Source of the DNA: Effrenium voratum
Taxonomy: Eukaryota > Sar > Dinophyceae > Suessiales > Symbiodiniaceae
Reading direction: 5' to 3'
Length of the DNA: 64,000 nt
Assembly: GCA_963377175.1 (NCBI GenBank)
Contig: CAUJNA010003789.1
Location: 62,001-126,000, forward strand
Both the position numbers and the translations under genes were made by a program. Shown piece after piece: positions 1 to 9,956 of this stretch. A model generated the notes under the pieces. The model was given only the letters and a program-made list of their open reading frames with translations. It ran no database searches and was not told the origin of the DNA. Each line of letters opens with the position of its first letter. Within the stretch, counting starts at the first letter, position 1.

Positions 1-587
1 GGCGGGGCAGCGCGCGCAGGAGGGTTGAGGGAGCGGCGGCGCAAGCGCAGGCCGTTGAGGAGACGGCGGCGGCGGGAGTTGGCGCGGCGGCAACGGCGGG
101 GCTGGCGGCAGGCGCAGCCTACGGCCTCGCGCGCGGCACGGGCTGGGTGCTGGAGAACACGCTCTTCCGGCCCCAGCAGGGCAGCGAGGACGCGGCCGTG
201 CAGGACGTCCGGTCCGCCAACAACATGAATGACGCCACTCAGCCTCAGCACTTCACGCTGCGCTCAGGCAGCAGCACTTCAGGCAGCCCCGCAAGCAGCC
301 GCGCCTCCTCGCAGTCTGGCTTCCGCGTTCAGGCGCAGTCCAACCACACGCCGCGCCCCTTCTCCTGGGGCCTGAACCCCGTGGCCCTGCCCCAGTCCCA
401 GAGCTCGCGGGCGAGCTCCAGTTCCGGGCAGTCACGCCGGAGCTTGCCTCCGCCCAGCTTTGACCAGCTGGCGCGAGACATTGAGGCCCTTGTGGGGGAG
501 AGTTTATTTTGCACGGTTTTGCACTGTTTTGCGCCACAAAACGCTATTCTTCTCGTCCGTACATCTATGTACGCGCTGGAAGAATAG
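1..587 (+). pseudogene. PLV virion-associated protein, block A copy (partial, internally deleted)
   Basis: The 5' part is cut by the window edge. From about position 100 the frame reads a Gly/Ala-rich hydrophobic stretch followed by a long Ser/Pro/Gln-rich low-complexity tail. It matches the gene at 47049-47951 closely, with shared stretches such as WVLENTLFRPQQGSEDAAVQ and FDQLARDIE. Compared with that copy, about 140 bp are missing near position 65-70, where both sides carry a short GGCGG repeat, which suggests deletion by slippage or microhomology. The two copies diverge after ARDIE, so the natural C-terminus is uncertain. It lies directly upstream of the capsid gene, which fits a structural role (inference). 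The family was not identified. Confidence 0.6.
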
Positions 588-630
588 TTTCCTTCGCCGT
601 ACGAGTCAAAATGCGTGTATATAAACAAGC
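512..630 (+). promoter_or_regulatory. Candidate promoter region of the capsid gene, with palindrome and TATA-like box
   Basis: This AT-richer spacer contains a palindrome with arms CGTACAT and ATGTACG near 572-588 of the spacer's middle part, and a TATATAAA box at 618-625, only six bases before the capsid ATG at 631. The first half resembles 7096-7160: both read ACGGTTTTGC, then ACAAAAYGCTATTCTTC, then a palindromic GTCCGTA block. A TATA-like box this close to the ATG would imply a very short leader. Promoter activity is inferred. Confidence 0.4.
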
Positions 631-1883
631 ATGGAGGTAGTCACCGCCGGAGCCCAGGATGAGCTGATGCAGAGCCTGGACTACAAGCTGAAAACAAGCA
701 ACACCAGCTACGTGACGGCGCGGCATGACGTGCAGTACTTCCCCAGCTCGCTGAGCTCCTTCTCCCCCACAACCTCTAGAGTCTGCCGCATCCCGCTGAC
801 CAGCGCATCGACCCCGAGTCCATCAAGATCGCCTTCCGCGTCAGGAACACGGACGGCACCAACCCGCTGGCCCCGGCCACGCCCAACCCCGCCTGCTTCG
901 TCCAGCGCGTCCAGGTCTTCGCCAACGGCCAGCGCTGCGACGACATCAACTACTACGGCCGCACCGTGGCCGCGCACGACCTGCTGAAGGGCAGAGAGTA
1001 CAACCGCAACAAGGCCATGGAGGGTTTCGACGAAGTGAACGACCCGCGTATCGCCCGCGCGGTGCACCAGGGCGGCTACGCGGACGTGCTGCTGCGCCCC
1101 ACCTTGGTGGGCATCCTGCGCTGCGGGAAGATGCTGCCGCCGCAGCTGAACCTGGTGATAGAAATTGAGTTTGCGGACGCCACCACTGCGCTGTGGTCCG
1201 AGAACGCCGGGGCGCACCCGGCGGGGGCCACGCTGAGCACCGACTTCGAGATCCAGAACGTCCGAGTTCTGGCCTCCAGGTCGTCCTGGACTCTGCGCTG
1301 GTGGAGTCCTTCAACCGCGTGCTCCTCTCAGGAAGGTCCCTGGTGTTCAGCTACCCCACGGTGCACACGCAGCAGTCCAGCGTCCCGAACGGCGTGGCGG
1401 AGCACAACGTCACCGTGGCGCGCGCCTTCACGAAACTCATGGGCGCGTTTGTGACCTTTTGGGACAACGACGCGGGCTCCAAGATCCACTTGCTGGCCAA
1501 CCCGGGGCAGGACGTGGCCCCCATCGGCGCGGCCAGGCAGGAGGACAGCCTCCTGGAGTCTCAGATGCAGCTGGGCAGCCTGCAGTACCCTCACAACCCC
1601 ATGAAGGGAGCCTCGGAGCACTTCCACTTCCTCTCCGTCCTTGCGGGTACTTACGACGACACGGTGCGCAACATCGACATCGGCCGCGTGGGCTACCTGC
1701 GCCACAGCTTCATTGCCGGCTTTCCCACCGAGCGCGTGCCCACCGCTGAGTGGTGTCACCCGCTCGGGCGACCTTGCCCGGTTCACCTTCACGGGCCTGG
1801 ACGGCACGATGACGGACCTGTTCATCCACCTGGCGGCCTACCTGGTGACGCTCTCCGGCACGGGCGTCTCTGTGCTTGACTAA
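631..1883 (+). pseudogene. Major capsid protein candidate (double jelly-roll, PLV/Polinton type), frameshifted
   Basis: A conceptual product of about 417 residues starts at ATG 631 and ends at TAA 1881-1883. The frame changes near 775-790, 1260 and 1745. Recognisable parts are an N-terminal ALDYKL-like start, then IKIAFRVRNTDG, then FVQRVQVFANGQRCDDINYY, and later strand-rich stretches ending in a hydrophobic LVTLSGTG tail. The pattern 'surface strand, then gene-product G-Q-x-x-x-D-I-x-Y-Y' resembles Polinton and Polinton-like-virus major capsid proteins, which form the pseudo-hexameric shell. It sits between a virion-associated gene and a hairpin array, a typical morphogenesis context. The assignment comes from motif and context only. 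A structure prediction showing two jelly-rolls would confirm it. Confidence 0.62.
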
Positions 1884-1891
1884 AAAGGCCC

Positions 1892-2159
1892 GGTGTCCCT
1901 CTGCTTCATTTTTGATGCAGCGTGACACCGCTTTTGAAGTTGAGGAAAAACGGCAAAAAAAAGGCCCGGCGCCACACTGCTTCATTTTTGATGCAGAGTG
2001 GCACCGCTTTTGAATGCGCCACAAAAATGACAAAAAAAAGGCCCGGTGCCACTCTGCTTCATTTTTGATGCAGAGTGGCACCGCTTTTGAATGCGCCCAA
2101 AAAACGAGAAAAAAAGGTGGCGGTGCCCCTCTTCGCCATTTTTGGTGTTTAGTGGCACC
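1892..2159. terminator. Array of four hairpins between convergent genes
   Basis: Four imperfect copies with a 76-77 bp period lie at 1892-1929, 1968-2005, 2045-2082 and 2122-2159. The third is a perfect inverted repeat: GGTGCCACTCTGC, a 12-base loop, then GCAGAGTGGCACC. Copies 1, 2 and 4 have a few mismatches. Each is preceded by a run of about eight A on the + strand. The array fills the gap between the capsid gene (+, ends 1883) and the methyltransferase gene (-, ends 2228), so it could end transcription or form RNA 3' ends in both directions. That function is inferred. Confidence 0.6.
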
Positions 2160-2227
2160 GCCCAAAAACATGCAAAAAACATGGAAAAAATGGACTTGTT
2201 CCAGGCCCCTTGGATTAGAGGAACGGC

Positions 2228-2880
2228 CTAGTCCGGAATGCTCAGCCGCTCCGCAAGCTCCTCCGTGGCCGCGCGCGCAATCTCCTCGCACAGCGCAGCA
2301 GGAACGCTGTAGAGCAGCTCGCGTGATTGGCTGACCCTCTCGTACTGCCCCTCCATCAGCCGCGGCCCCCGCTGCGCGGCGCGGAGGTGCCTGCCGTCCT
2401 GCCACGCCTCGCAGCGGCTGCCGGGCCTGCACAGGCTTCGCCTCGGCCTCCAGCGCATGTTGGTCCACAGCCGCGTCTGCTTCCTGTACGGAGTTCCGTA
2501 CTTGCAGTAGGTCACGTCCACCCAGGGCAGACGCTCCATGAACGGCCGGGTCTTCAGCAGCCCGGTGGCCGGGTTCTCTATGACCCACATCAAGGGGTCA
2601 AAGTGCGCAATGATCTCAAGGGCGCTGAGCACCAGCGCGTCGCCCTCCAGGAGCCGCCGCGGGCGCGTCGTCAGCGCGCGGCTGTATTCCGTGCAGACGG
2701 GCTGGCCCAGACCATGTCGAAGTGCCCCGGAAACGTAGTGTAGTCCCAGCTCCGGATGTCGCACAGGATTGTGGGCTCAAATTTCGACACGATGTCCAGG
2801 GAGACGACCTCCCAGCCCGCCGCCTCGAAGGCCCTGCCCACCGACTTGGTGCCGCAGAAAAGCTCCAGGAGTCTCGGCAT
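2228..2880 (-). pseudogene. Cytosine-C5 methyltransferase-like protein, block A copy
   Basis: The product of about 217 residues begins MPRLLELFCGTKSVGRAFE, a SAM-binding motif I (LFCGTKSxG). It continues with VVSLDI, an ASPxCTxYS segment at the position of the catalytic Pro-Cys motif, a VIENPATG motif and YCKYGTPYRKQT. It is about half the length of a full C5 methyltransferase and no clear target-recognition domain is visible. One small frameshift is present near 2705, just before the Cys motif. A near-identical homologue lies at 58376-59023. It is divergent from the small gene starting at 2984 and convergent with the capsid gene. Protection or marking of the element's own DNA is a plausible role but is inferred. 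Confidence 0.72.
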
Positions 2881-2983
2881 TTTTAAAGAGCAAGATCACC
2901 GCCACTGCGACGACCAAGAAAACTCGCGCGTTCATCGGACCGGACTTTTTTCCTACGGATAAAAAAAGGAGCCGAACTTCGCA
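2881..2983. promoter_or_regulatory. Intergenic bidirectional promoter region
   Basis: About 100 bp separate the divergent starts at 2880 (-) and 2984 (+). An A/T-rich TTTTAAAG lies directly before the - strand ATG, and a GATAAAAAAAGG element lies about 25 bases before the + strand ATG. Similar A-runs just upstream of the ATG occur at several other virus-like genes here, for example 7027, 24380 and 57840. No experimental motif is known to match. Confidence 0.35.
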
Positions 2984-3499
2984 ATGAAGCTTGCACTCGG
3001 GCTGGACGTTCAGACCAATGCCAAGGGGGGAAAGTTCATGTCCATAGAGGACTCCCATCAGGGCGCGCTGGTGTGCAAGGTGGACGTGGAGGTGCTGTGG
3101 GAGCCCGGCAACTTCCAGGACGACGGGGCCAAGAGGGTGGGTGTGTGCTTTGCGAGCAACACCAACCTGGAGCTGTGGACGGAGGAGGTGGAGCAGGGCG
3201 TCATCGACAACATGATCATCTTCCAGAAGCCCTTTCCGGGGGCCGCCCGCACCGAGCTTGAGAGCCAGCTGCAGCGCGCCGTCAAGGTGAGCGCCAAGGG
3301 CAAGATGGACTTGGAGCGCTGCCTCTTCTGGGACCCCGCCGGCAACCGCGCGCCGCGCCCCGCGGAGTTCGCGCGCCGCAGGGGCCGCGCGCTTGTGGAG
3401 GCCCGGCACGTGTGGCTGATGGGCAGGCAGTGGGGCGTGCTCTTTGAGGTGCGCCACCTCATGCTGGAGCCCCTGGAGGCGCCGTGCTGCCCGTTCTAG
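2984..3499 (+). CDS. Conserved small PLV protein of unknown function, block A copy
   Basis: An intact frame of 171 residues, one of few unbroken genes in this block. It has a charged, beta-rich N-terminus (KLALGLDVQTN, VDVEVLW) and ends with ARHVWLMGRQWGVLFEVRHL followed by a short tail. A diverged homologue on the - strand at 57885-58259 has the matching ending ARGLWLMSGMRGLSLEV, and both are divergent neighbours of the methyltransferase gene. The shared order points to a conserved viral gene. A single-strand DNA binding or small virion role would fit the size but nothing seen proves it. Its TAG stop (3497-3499) overlaps the stop of the convergent gene. Confidence 0.65.
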   Translation: MKLALGLDVQTNAKGGKFMSIEDSHQGALVCKVDVEVLWEPGNFQDDGAKRVGVCFASNTNLELWTEEVEQGVIDNMIIFQKPFPGAARTELESQLQRAVKVSAKGKMDLERCLFWDPAGNRAPRPAEFARRRGRALVEARHVWLMGRQWGVLFEVRHLMLEPLEAPCCPF

Positions 3500-6400
3500 G
3501 CCGCCTCCAGCAGCTCGGAGCTTGTCGCCCGTGAGGCGCCCACGTACAGGTGGCGCAGCGTGAGGTGGCAGGACTCCAGGTCCAGGCGGACGCGGTTGTG
3601 GAGGGTGAGGCCCTGGCAGCTGGCGTAGGTCGCCGGGTGGCCCGCAGCAGCTCCTGGTTCTTCAGCCGCATGCCGTTGTCCAGCCTCACTCCGTCCGGCT
3701 CCACTTCCGCCACGGCCACAAAGACGCCCTTGGGTATCTTTCCGCCGGCCCCATGAGGCGCAGCCCCGGCCAAACCCTCATGCTCTGCGGGCTGTTTTGT
3801 GTTATAATTTTATCACCCATTTTGGGTCTCACCCAAATCTATGTGGATGACTGTGTCTCCAATTGGAGCAGCTTTGAGGCCTCCGGCGCCAGGGCCCGGT
3901 TCGCCGCTGCGTTCACGGCCATGCGCTTGCTGTGGCTGATGACCAGCGTGGTGTCCGGCCACCCGGGCTTGGAGGGGAGAGCTCCTTCAGCCTCGCCTTT
4001 GCCTGCTCCAGCGTGGGGCACGCCTCCTCGCCGACCCGCAGCCACTTCACGAAGTTGAAGATGCCGGGGTCGGAGCGCATGTTCTCCGTGAGCTCGTGCC
4101 TGTGCCCGCCGGCCAGGTCGCGGATGAGCTGGCTGTGCTCCAACGGCGCGCTGATGGGCCGCCCGGCCCAGGAGTCCAGCACGGCCGGCAGCTGCCGGAA
4201 GTCTCCCAGCAGCAGGAACTTCACGTCGGCGTTCAGCCCCACGCAGGCCAGGTCCGCCCAGAGCGCCATGTCCAGCTGCGTGATCTCCTCCACCACCAGC
4301 CAGTCCAGCTTTTGCGCGCTGCCCCCGCGCACGTACCTGCGCACCCAGTGGTCGGCCGTCTGCGCCCCCAGGCCCAGGTTCTGCGCGGAGCAGTGCGTCT
4401 TGGACACCAGGTGCACCGCCTCGCCCTGCTCTCGCAGCCTCGCCACAATGGTCCGGGCCAGGTGCGTCTTTCCGGTGCCCGGCAGGCCCGTGAGCAGCAG
4501 GGAGTTGCCCGCCAGGCAGTGGCCCACGGGGTCGTCCACCCCGTTCCACCTCCGCTGTTTGGGGCGCTCCGCCTCCATGCGCGGCGCCCTGCCGCCCAGC
4601 AACGGCTTCGTCTCTTCCACGCGGTAGACGGGCGTGCCGTCCGGGTGGCGCAGCGCCTCCAGCGCCCGCAGCCGCTCCGTGAAGCGCTTCGGCAGCCGCT
4701 GCGTCAGCAGGCAGTCCGTCTTCACCTGCGCCACATACCGCGGCGGCGCGTCCAGGATGCGCCGGGCCTTGGCCACCATGCAGTGCTCAAAGCCCAGGAC
4801 CGCGTCGTGGATGGGGCGGTAGGTGCCGTTGCTCAGCAGCCTCCTGGCGTAGACGAAGTCCCACACCATGCCCCCCTCGTAGGCGAAGGCCTGAGAGAAG
4901 TCCGCGCCCGCGCCGTCCAGCTCGCTGCTGCTGCTGCGCACGCTGTAGACCACCTCCGTGCTGCGCGCCCACAGGCCTATCATCGCGTTCACGCTGAGCT
5001 TGGCCATGTGCTCCTCGCCCTTCGGGCCACGCGGCGTCCATGCGCTCCAGCGCGCGCCGCAGCGTCGCCGCGTCCACGTGGCTCCGCGCGGAGATGCCCA
5101 ACACGATGTGGTCCCAGCGGCAGACGCCCAGGTCCAGCATCGCGGCCAGCGAAACCTTCGGGTACCAGCCGGGCCCCACGTACGGCAACAGGTTCAGGCA
5201 GGACTGCCTCGCGTCGCAGCAGCCCTCCACAAAGCCCAGGTCCGGCAGCGCGCCGTCCACGGGCTCAACGCCGTCCGCCGGGCACAGGATGGGCAGGGGG
5301 AAGGGGGCGTTGGCCAGCCCGTTGCGCCTGCAGCGCACCACGCCGACGTACAGAACGTCCTTCTGGCACGCCTGCGCCTCAAAGACAAGAGGAGGCAGCT
5401 TGGGGCTCCGGGCGTACTCCATGACTCCGGGAGCCACGCGGCTCTCCAGGCTGGTGGGCTGCGCGCTCTCTCTCAGCGTCTTCTCGCTGTGGCAGTCGCC
5501 GCACAGCGCCTGCAGGGTTTGCACGCTGCCCGCAAAGGCCTGCCTCACCGGCACCACGTGGTCCAGCTCGCAGGTGCCGGCCGTCAGCCCGCAGCCGCGC
5601 AGCGCGCACTTGCCGTCCTGCGCGGCCAGGGTCTTCTGCCTCTCCGCCGCGCCGGGCACTTCCCGTTTCGCCTTCAGCAGCTTCAGGAAGATCTCGTGCG
5701 CCAGCCAGGCGCTGGCCCCTGTACTCCTGCCCCAGCGCCTCGCACCACCTCCGCACCACCTCGTGCTCCTCCGCCACCTCTCGGATCCTGGTGCCCCGCC
5801 TCAGCCTCAGCCCGCAGTACTGCGCCGGGGTGCTGATGGCCACCTTGGGGCTCTCGCCGACGGCCATGAGCTGGCGCCGCGCCTCCCGCACCAGAACAGC
5901 CCCGGCTGCACGTCCGCGGCGTCGAAGCGCCTCCACTCTTGGATGGGCGGCAGGGTCTGCCTCGCCTCGCCCCGGTAGAGCACGCGCGCCGCCTGCCGCT
6001 CCAGCACCCGCTTCACGGCCCTGTACATGTAGCAGTGCCCGTCGAAGGCCAAGAAGCACACGGTGCGGTGCTCCTTCAGCGCCGGGTCGTAGCTGTCCAC
6101 GAGGTCGCCCTGCGAGCTCAGCACGCGCATCGGGGCGTTGCGCCACACGCAGAACTCTCGCACCTCCTCGGCGGAGATGCCGAGGCGCCTCCAGTCGTGG
6201 CGCAGCATGGCGTCGAAGTCCGCGCACACCTCCTCCACGCTCAGCTGCAGCAGCTCGGCCAGCTGCCGGGGCACGCAGAGCGGCTTGTCCTCGAAGGCGC
6301 TCGGCAGCACGTCCTCCTCGCAGGGCAGCTGGAAGCTCACGCTCCTCAGGCCCCTCATGCGCTGGCGCAGGAGCGTCTCCACCTCGGTCCTGGAGTTCCT

Positions 6401-7027
6401 GTAGTGCGTGCTCTGGGTGCTGACCACCCAGTGCCCCTCAGGGTCAAGGAAGTAGGTCTCGTCCGAGAGCTGCAGGATGGGGCCGCCCGGATCGCCCAGC
6501 GAGGCCTCCACTTGTTGTTTCACCCGCTGCGCCACCTGCTCCTCCGTGAGGTGGCCGGGTGCCTCGTCATGGCCCCGCCCAGCTCGTTCACCGGCAGCCA
6601 GTCCCTGCGCTCGTAGCCCGCGCCGGCGTTCCGCCCGCTGCGCCGCCTGCCACGGATGATCACCGGCACGTGGACCAGGTACTCGTAGTACTTGTCGCGG
6701 AAGAAGCCCTTGCCCAGCTTGGTCAGCCGGTGCTCTCCGCCCTGCAGGGAGCGCACAAGCTTCTTCTGCCCGTTGCGCAGCAGGATGTAGTCGTTGGGCC
6801 CCTCGCGGATGAGGGGCTGGTTGTAGTCGAAGTCCTTGCTGGGAGGCCGCGGAGTAGTAGCGCTGGCCCGCCCGGGTCAGCTGCCCGTCCGCGCGCGAGA
6901 GCAGCGCGTAGGCCCCCGGGCCGCGCCGCAGGTTCAGCACGACGGCACCATCCGCCCCCGTGCGAGCCCGGGCGCCGCCGTCCGCGGCCTCCGTGATCTG
7001 CTGTCGTTGTCTCGCCCAACTTGCCAT
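3496..7027 (-). pseudogene. Large replication protein: HNH nuclease, polymerase-like region and SF1 helicase
   Basis: A product of nearly 1,180 residues runs from ATG 7027 to the stop at 3496-3498, broken by several frameshifts and one TAG near 3840. From the N-terminus: a long uncharacterised region (7027-5700); an HNH-type zinc region near 5600-5490 with CALRGCG, CELDHVVPV and LCGDCHSEK; a region with KLSVNAMIG (about 4998) and QVKTDCLL (about 4710) that resembles degenerate polymerase motifs B and C; then an SF1 helicase with Walker A GLPGTGKT (about 4480), Walker B LVVEEITQLD, motif III LLGDFRQLPAV, motif IV VISHSKRMAVN, and, after the breaks, YASCQGLTL and LYVGASRAT (3640-3530). Pif1/RecD-like helicases share these motifs. 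Fusions of a helicase to a transposon-virus polymerase (TV-Pol) are known in Polinton-like elements; whether this central region is TV-Pol is inferred. Confidence 0.68.
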
Positions 7028-7421
7028 TCTTTTTTTACGGGGCCAGTTTTTTTTGCTTGGTTGTGCATTCTCCGGATCTGTGCCCGTATGGTTGGGAGCT
7101 TTTTACACGGTTTTGCGCTACAAAATGCTATTCTTCCGGTCCGTATGTCTATATACGGACGAGACTAATAGCTCGTTTTGCACGGTTTTGCATGGTTTTT
7201 CGCATGGCATGACATTTGCTTGATTTTGGCATGACATGATTTTGCATGATTTTGGTGTGCTTTTTTATGTCCCGCGCGGGACGCCTCTGCTGGGGACGCC
7301 TCTGCTGGGGACGCCTCTGCTGGGGATGCTGGGGTGTGGGAACGCCGGAAGGTGCTTTGTTCTCGCGGCTGCGGTTTTGCACGGATGTCACGTTGATTTT
7401 TTGCTTGATTTTGCTTGCTAG
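7028..7421. other. AT-richer spacer between PLV block A and the retrotransposon
   Basis: No gene is seen. The spacer holds a palindromic block CCGTATGTCTATATACGG near 7139-7157 that resembles the one upstream of the capsid gene. It also has repeated GCACGGTTTTGCATG-type words (7170-7250) and three copies of a 15-bp unit GGGACGCCTCTGCTG at about 7277-7325. No inverted terminal repeat of block A was found here. Confidence 0.4.
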
Positions 7422-7534
7422 GGATTGCTAGTGCTTGCACTCGCGGCGTTATACGGGTGCCCTTAACTGTTGAGTTGCAGCTTGAGGCTCAAACCTTTCC
7501 TTTCCTTCCAATTTCAGGGCCTTAGATTTTTCTC
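7422..7534 (+). repeat. Split direct repeat A1 (left end)
   Basis: 113 bp, read as identical to 17087-17199. It starts GGATTGCTAGTGC and ends TTAGATTTTTCTC. It forms the left border of the YR retrotransposon. Sequence identity stops abruptly on both sides. Confidence 0.9.
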
Positions 7535-8100
7535 AGAGCTTGCGCACTGCATGGTTTTGCATGGATCTTGCGTGTTTTGTTAGTTGTTTTCCGCAGCAGT
7601 TCCTTCCCGGCTCGCGTCCGTGCTCAGGTGCATGTCCGTTCGGACCTCGATGCTCTGCCGTTTGCCCCCCTTTTTCTTTTCGGGCCCTTTCCCCCCCCTT
7701 TTTTTCGGGTCCTTTTGGGGGTGGCCGTTTCGCCTTGTGTCAGGACTCCCTCCAGTTCGTCACAGCCCGGGCCTTGGAGAAGGGTGCACAGTTCACTTCT
7801 TGAAAGTCCCAGTTGCCTTTCCCCCTTCGTCTTCCTTGCGCCTCGCTCGTGCCCTGTCAGGCGGCCGTGTTTCAGGTACCCCGCAAGTCCGGCCTCAGTC
7901 CCTCTTGCACCGTGCGCCGCCCTCAGGTTACTTCTGCCTCTTGTCTTTTGCCGCCAGGCCTACGGTCCGTGCCTCAATTCTTCCTTCCGCTTGGCCCCGT
8001 TTGCGTTTGCGTCACCAGTGCCCGCACAGCGTTGGTTTATCCACAGCTCTTGGCTCAGCTCAGTTCTTGCTTTGGTCTCCTTGTCGGCTCCCTGATCGCC
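7535..8100 (+). other. 5' leader of the YR retrotransposon
   Basis: A pyrimidine-rich stretch, with long T/C runs at 7670-7710, between repeat A1 and the first credible ATG at 8101. Open frames cross it, but their composition looks like translated C/T-rich DNA rather than protein. A promoter is expected in or near A1; none is recognisable. Confidence 0.4.
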
Positions 8101-8793
8101 ATGAATTCCGCCCTGGCCGATTACCTGTCCAGTGACGAGGAGACTGGCCCGCTTGGCGAAACCATTACGGGGGGAAGCATCTTGCTCCCCCCAGAGTTGG
8201 TCTTCGAGGGCGACGCCCTGGGTTGCCTCACCTGCTACGCTTCAAGTGACGAAGACCCGACTGACAGAGGTCCCTCTGCTGCCTCTGCAGCCCAGGCACC
8301 TGCGCCTGCCGGAGCAACCGCCTGGTCAGATCCGACAGATGAGCAAGCCGTCCGCCAGCTCATCAGTGCCGAGATCACCCGGACACAGGCGGCGGAGTCC
8401 TTGGAGCGCGTGCTCATGGCTCGAGAAGACCCAGTGCGTATTGCTCTTGAGATGATACAAGCCGAACGCCGAGCGGCTCGTGCACCAGTTGCTCCGTTCA
8501 CGCGCACCAAGGTCATGCCTGCAGTGAAGCCCATGCCCCGCGTAGGAGTGAAAGCCATGCCACGCATTCCCGACCAGGCCTCGCGTACCTTTCCAAAAGG
8601 TGCGCAGCATGGCTACTGCTACGTCAGCGGCCCATCACCTGCTTCGTGGACTCGAACTCCCACGCGTACGCGCTCGGGCCGTGTTCCTCCCCCTCAACCT
8701 GCTGCGGTTCCTGCTGCCCCGCGTGTCCTTGGCCATGGCAGACCTTTGACTGCCTTTTCCCGTACCCGGCCAAGGCACTCCCTGCAGCCATGA
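8101..8793 (+). CDS. Small ORF of the YR retrotransposon, unknown function
   Basis: About 230 residues. The start is set at ATG 8101 because the acidic, Ser-rich N-terminus (ALADYLSSDEETG, YASSDEDPTDRG) begins there, whereas the upstream part of the frame is low-complexity leader. A helical central part (TDEQAVRQLISAEITRTQAA) is followed by a basic Pro/Arg-rich tail with repeated MPRVGVKAMPRI-like units. Acidic-then-basic organisation and position fit a Gag- or nucleic-acid-binding accessory protein, but no domain is recognised. Confidence 0.5.
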   Translation: MNSALADYLSSDEETGPLGETITGGSILLPPELVFEGDALGCLTCYASSDEDPTDRGPSAASAAQAPAPAGATAWSDPTDEQAVRQLISAEITRTQAAESLERVLMAREDPVRIALEMIQAERRAARAPVAPFTRTKVMPAVKPMPRVGVKAMPRIPDQASRTFPKGAQHGYCYVSGPSPASWTRTPTRTRSGRVPPPQPAAVPAAPRVLGHGRPLTAFSRTRPRHSLQP

Positions 8794-9227
8794 CGCCTCC
8801 GACCACCTTGAGTGCGCCTTCCCAGCCGCCCCCGCCTATGCCAGCGCCAGTGCCCAAGTCGTCGTCTTCTCGCACCGCTCGAGACCGACGAGCCCACGCT
8901 CCTCACAGGCGCTGATTTGCACAGCTGTCGGATCAGAAAAAGCGCTTGAGCATCTCACCCTGCCTTTCCTCTCAGGTGTATTCATGTCCTTCAGTTTCAT
9001 GCACCTGCATTTGATTTGCTCGATCCAATCAGCCTACATTTTCCACACATGTCGACCCGCTCAGGTGGAGATCCCGTGTTCCGACCTCAGCTTTGCGCTC
9101 CAATTTCCCTCACCCGAGCCTTTCCAGTTGACCACAGCATTTGCCGACTCACCGTGCCTGTGTCACTCTAGTGCAGCGCTCTTGCACGCTCAGGTCTCCA
9201 TGTGTGCCTGCCTCAGTCCGTGCGAGC

Positions 9228-9712
9228 CAAATTTTCCGACCTACATGGATGCCGCTTCAGACTTGCACCCCCCCATTTCCGCTTGTAGCTTTGACGTTCC
9301 AGTGCAGCTCTCTCGCAAACTCAGGCCAATCCGGTGTCCATTTGTGCCATCCTCAGTCCGCGTGAGCCAAAATTTCTTACCCAAATGGATGCCGCTTCGA
9401 AGTTCTCCTTTGCTCTTATAGCTCTGGCATCCCAGTTCAGCACTCCTGCACGCTCAGGTCTCAGTCCGTTCCAGCCTCAGCCGTTTGCACCAAAATTTCC
9501 TTCCCAAGTGGAAGCCGCTTCAGCAATCACCTTTTACCTGGTCGCTCTGACCAAAATTTCCTTCCCAAGTGGAAGCCGCTTCAGCAATCCACCTTTTACC
9601 TGGTCGCTCTGACCTACCACAGAGCGCTCTCTCACGTTCAGGTTTCCAGTTTTGCCCGCCTCAGTGTGCGCGCGCCAAATTTTCCGAGCCAAATGGATGC
9701 CGTTCCAGAATT
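9228..9712 (+). repeat. Degenerate internal repeats in the YR element
   Basis: Five copies of a block reading CCAAATTTTCC, then CCAAATGGATGCCGCTTC or a variant, start near 9228, 9361, 9489, 9548 and 9672. The third and fourth are a nearly exact 59-bp tandem duplication. The first three are about 130 bp apart. They lie in the non-coding interval 8794-9956 before the recombinase gene and might be binding sites or remnants of a repeated leader. Confidence 0.6.
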
Positions 9713-9956
9713 GCAACCTTCACTTTCCAATGCGGTGTTTCGGTCTCCTTGCCTTCCCTTCTGATCCAGTTGGTCCCCCCTCCGTGCGGCCATTTGCACA
9801 TTCCGTTTGCTTTCTTTTGCGCCTTCGTGCCGAGGCCGCTCACCATTCCAAGCCTGCCCCAGACTCAGTTTCAGCCAACGCGCCTGCAGAAGCGCTCCAG
9901 TTAATGAACCTTTGCCACGGGCTCAGTCTTCATGTTTAGTCCGTGCCCTTAGCCAC

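Noticed and set aside
4096..5424. Long + strand frame of 442 codons
   Set aside because: Shadow of the SF1 helicase gene, caused by high GC content.
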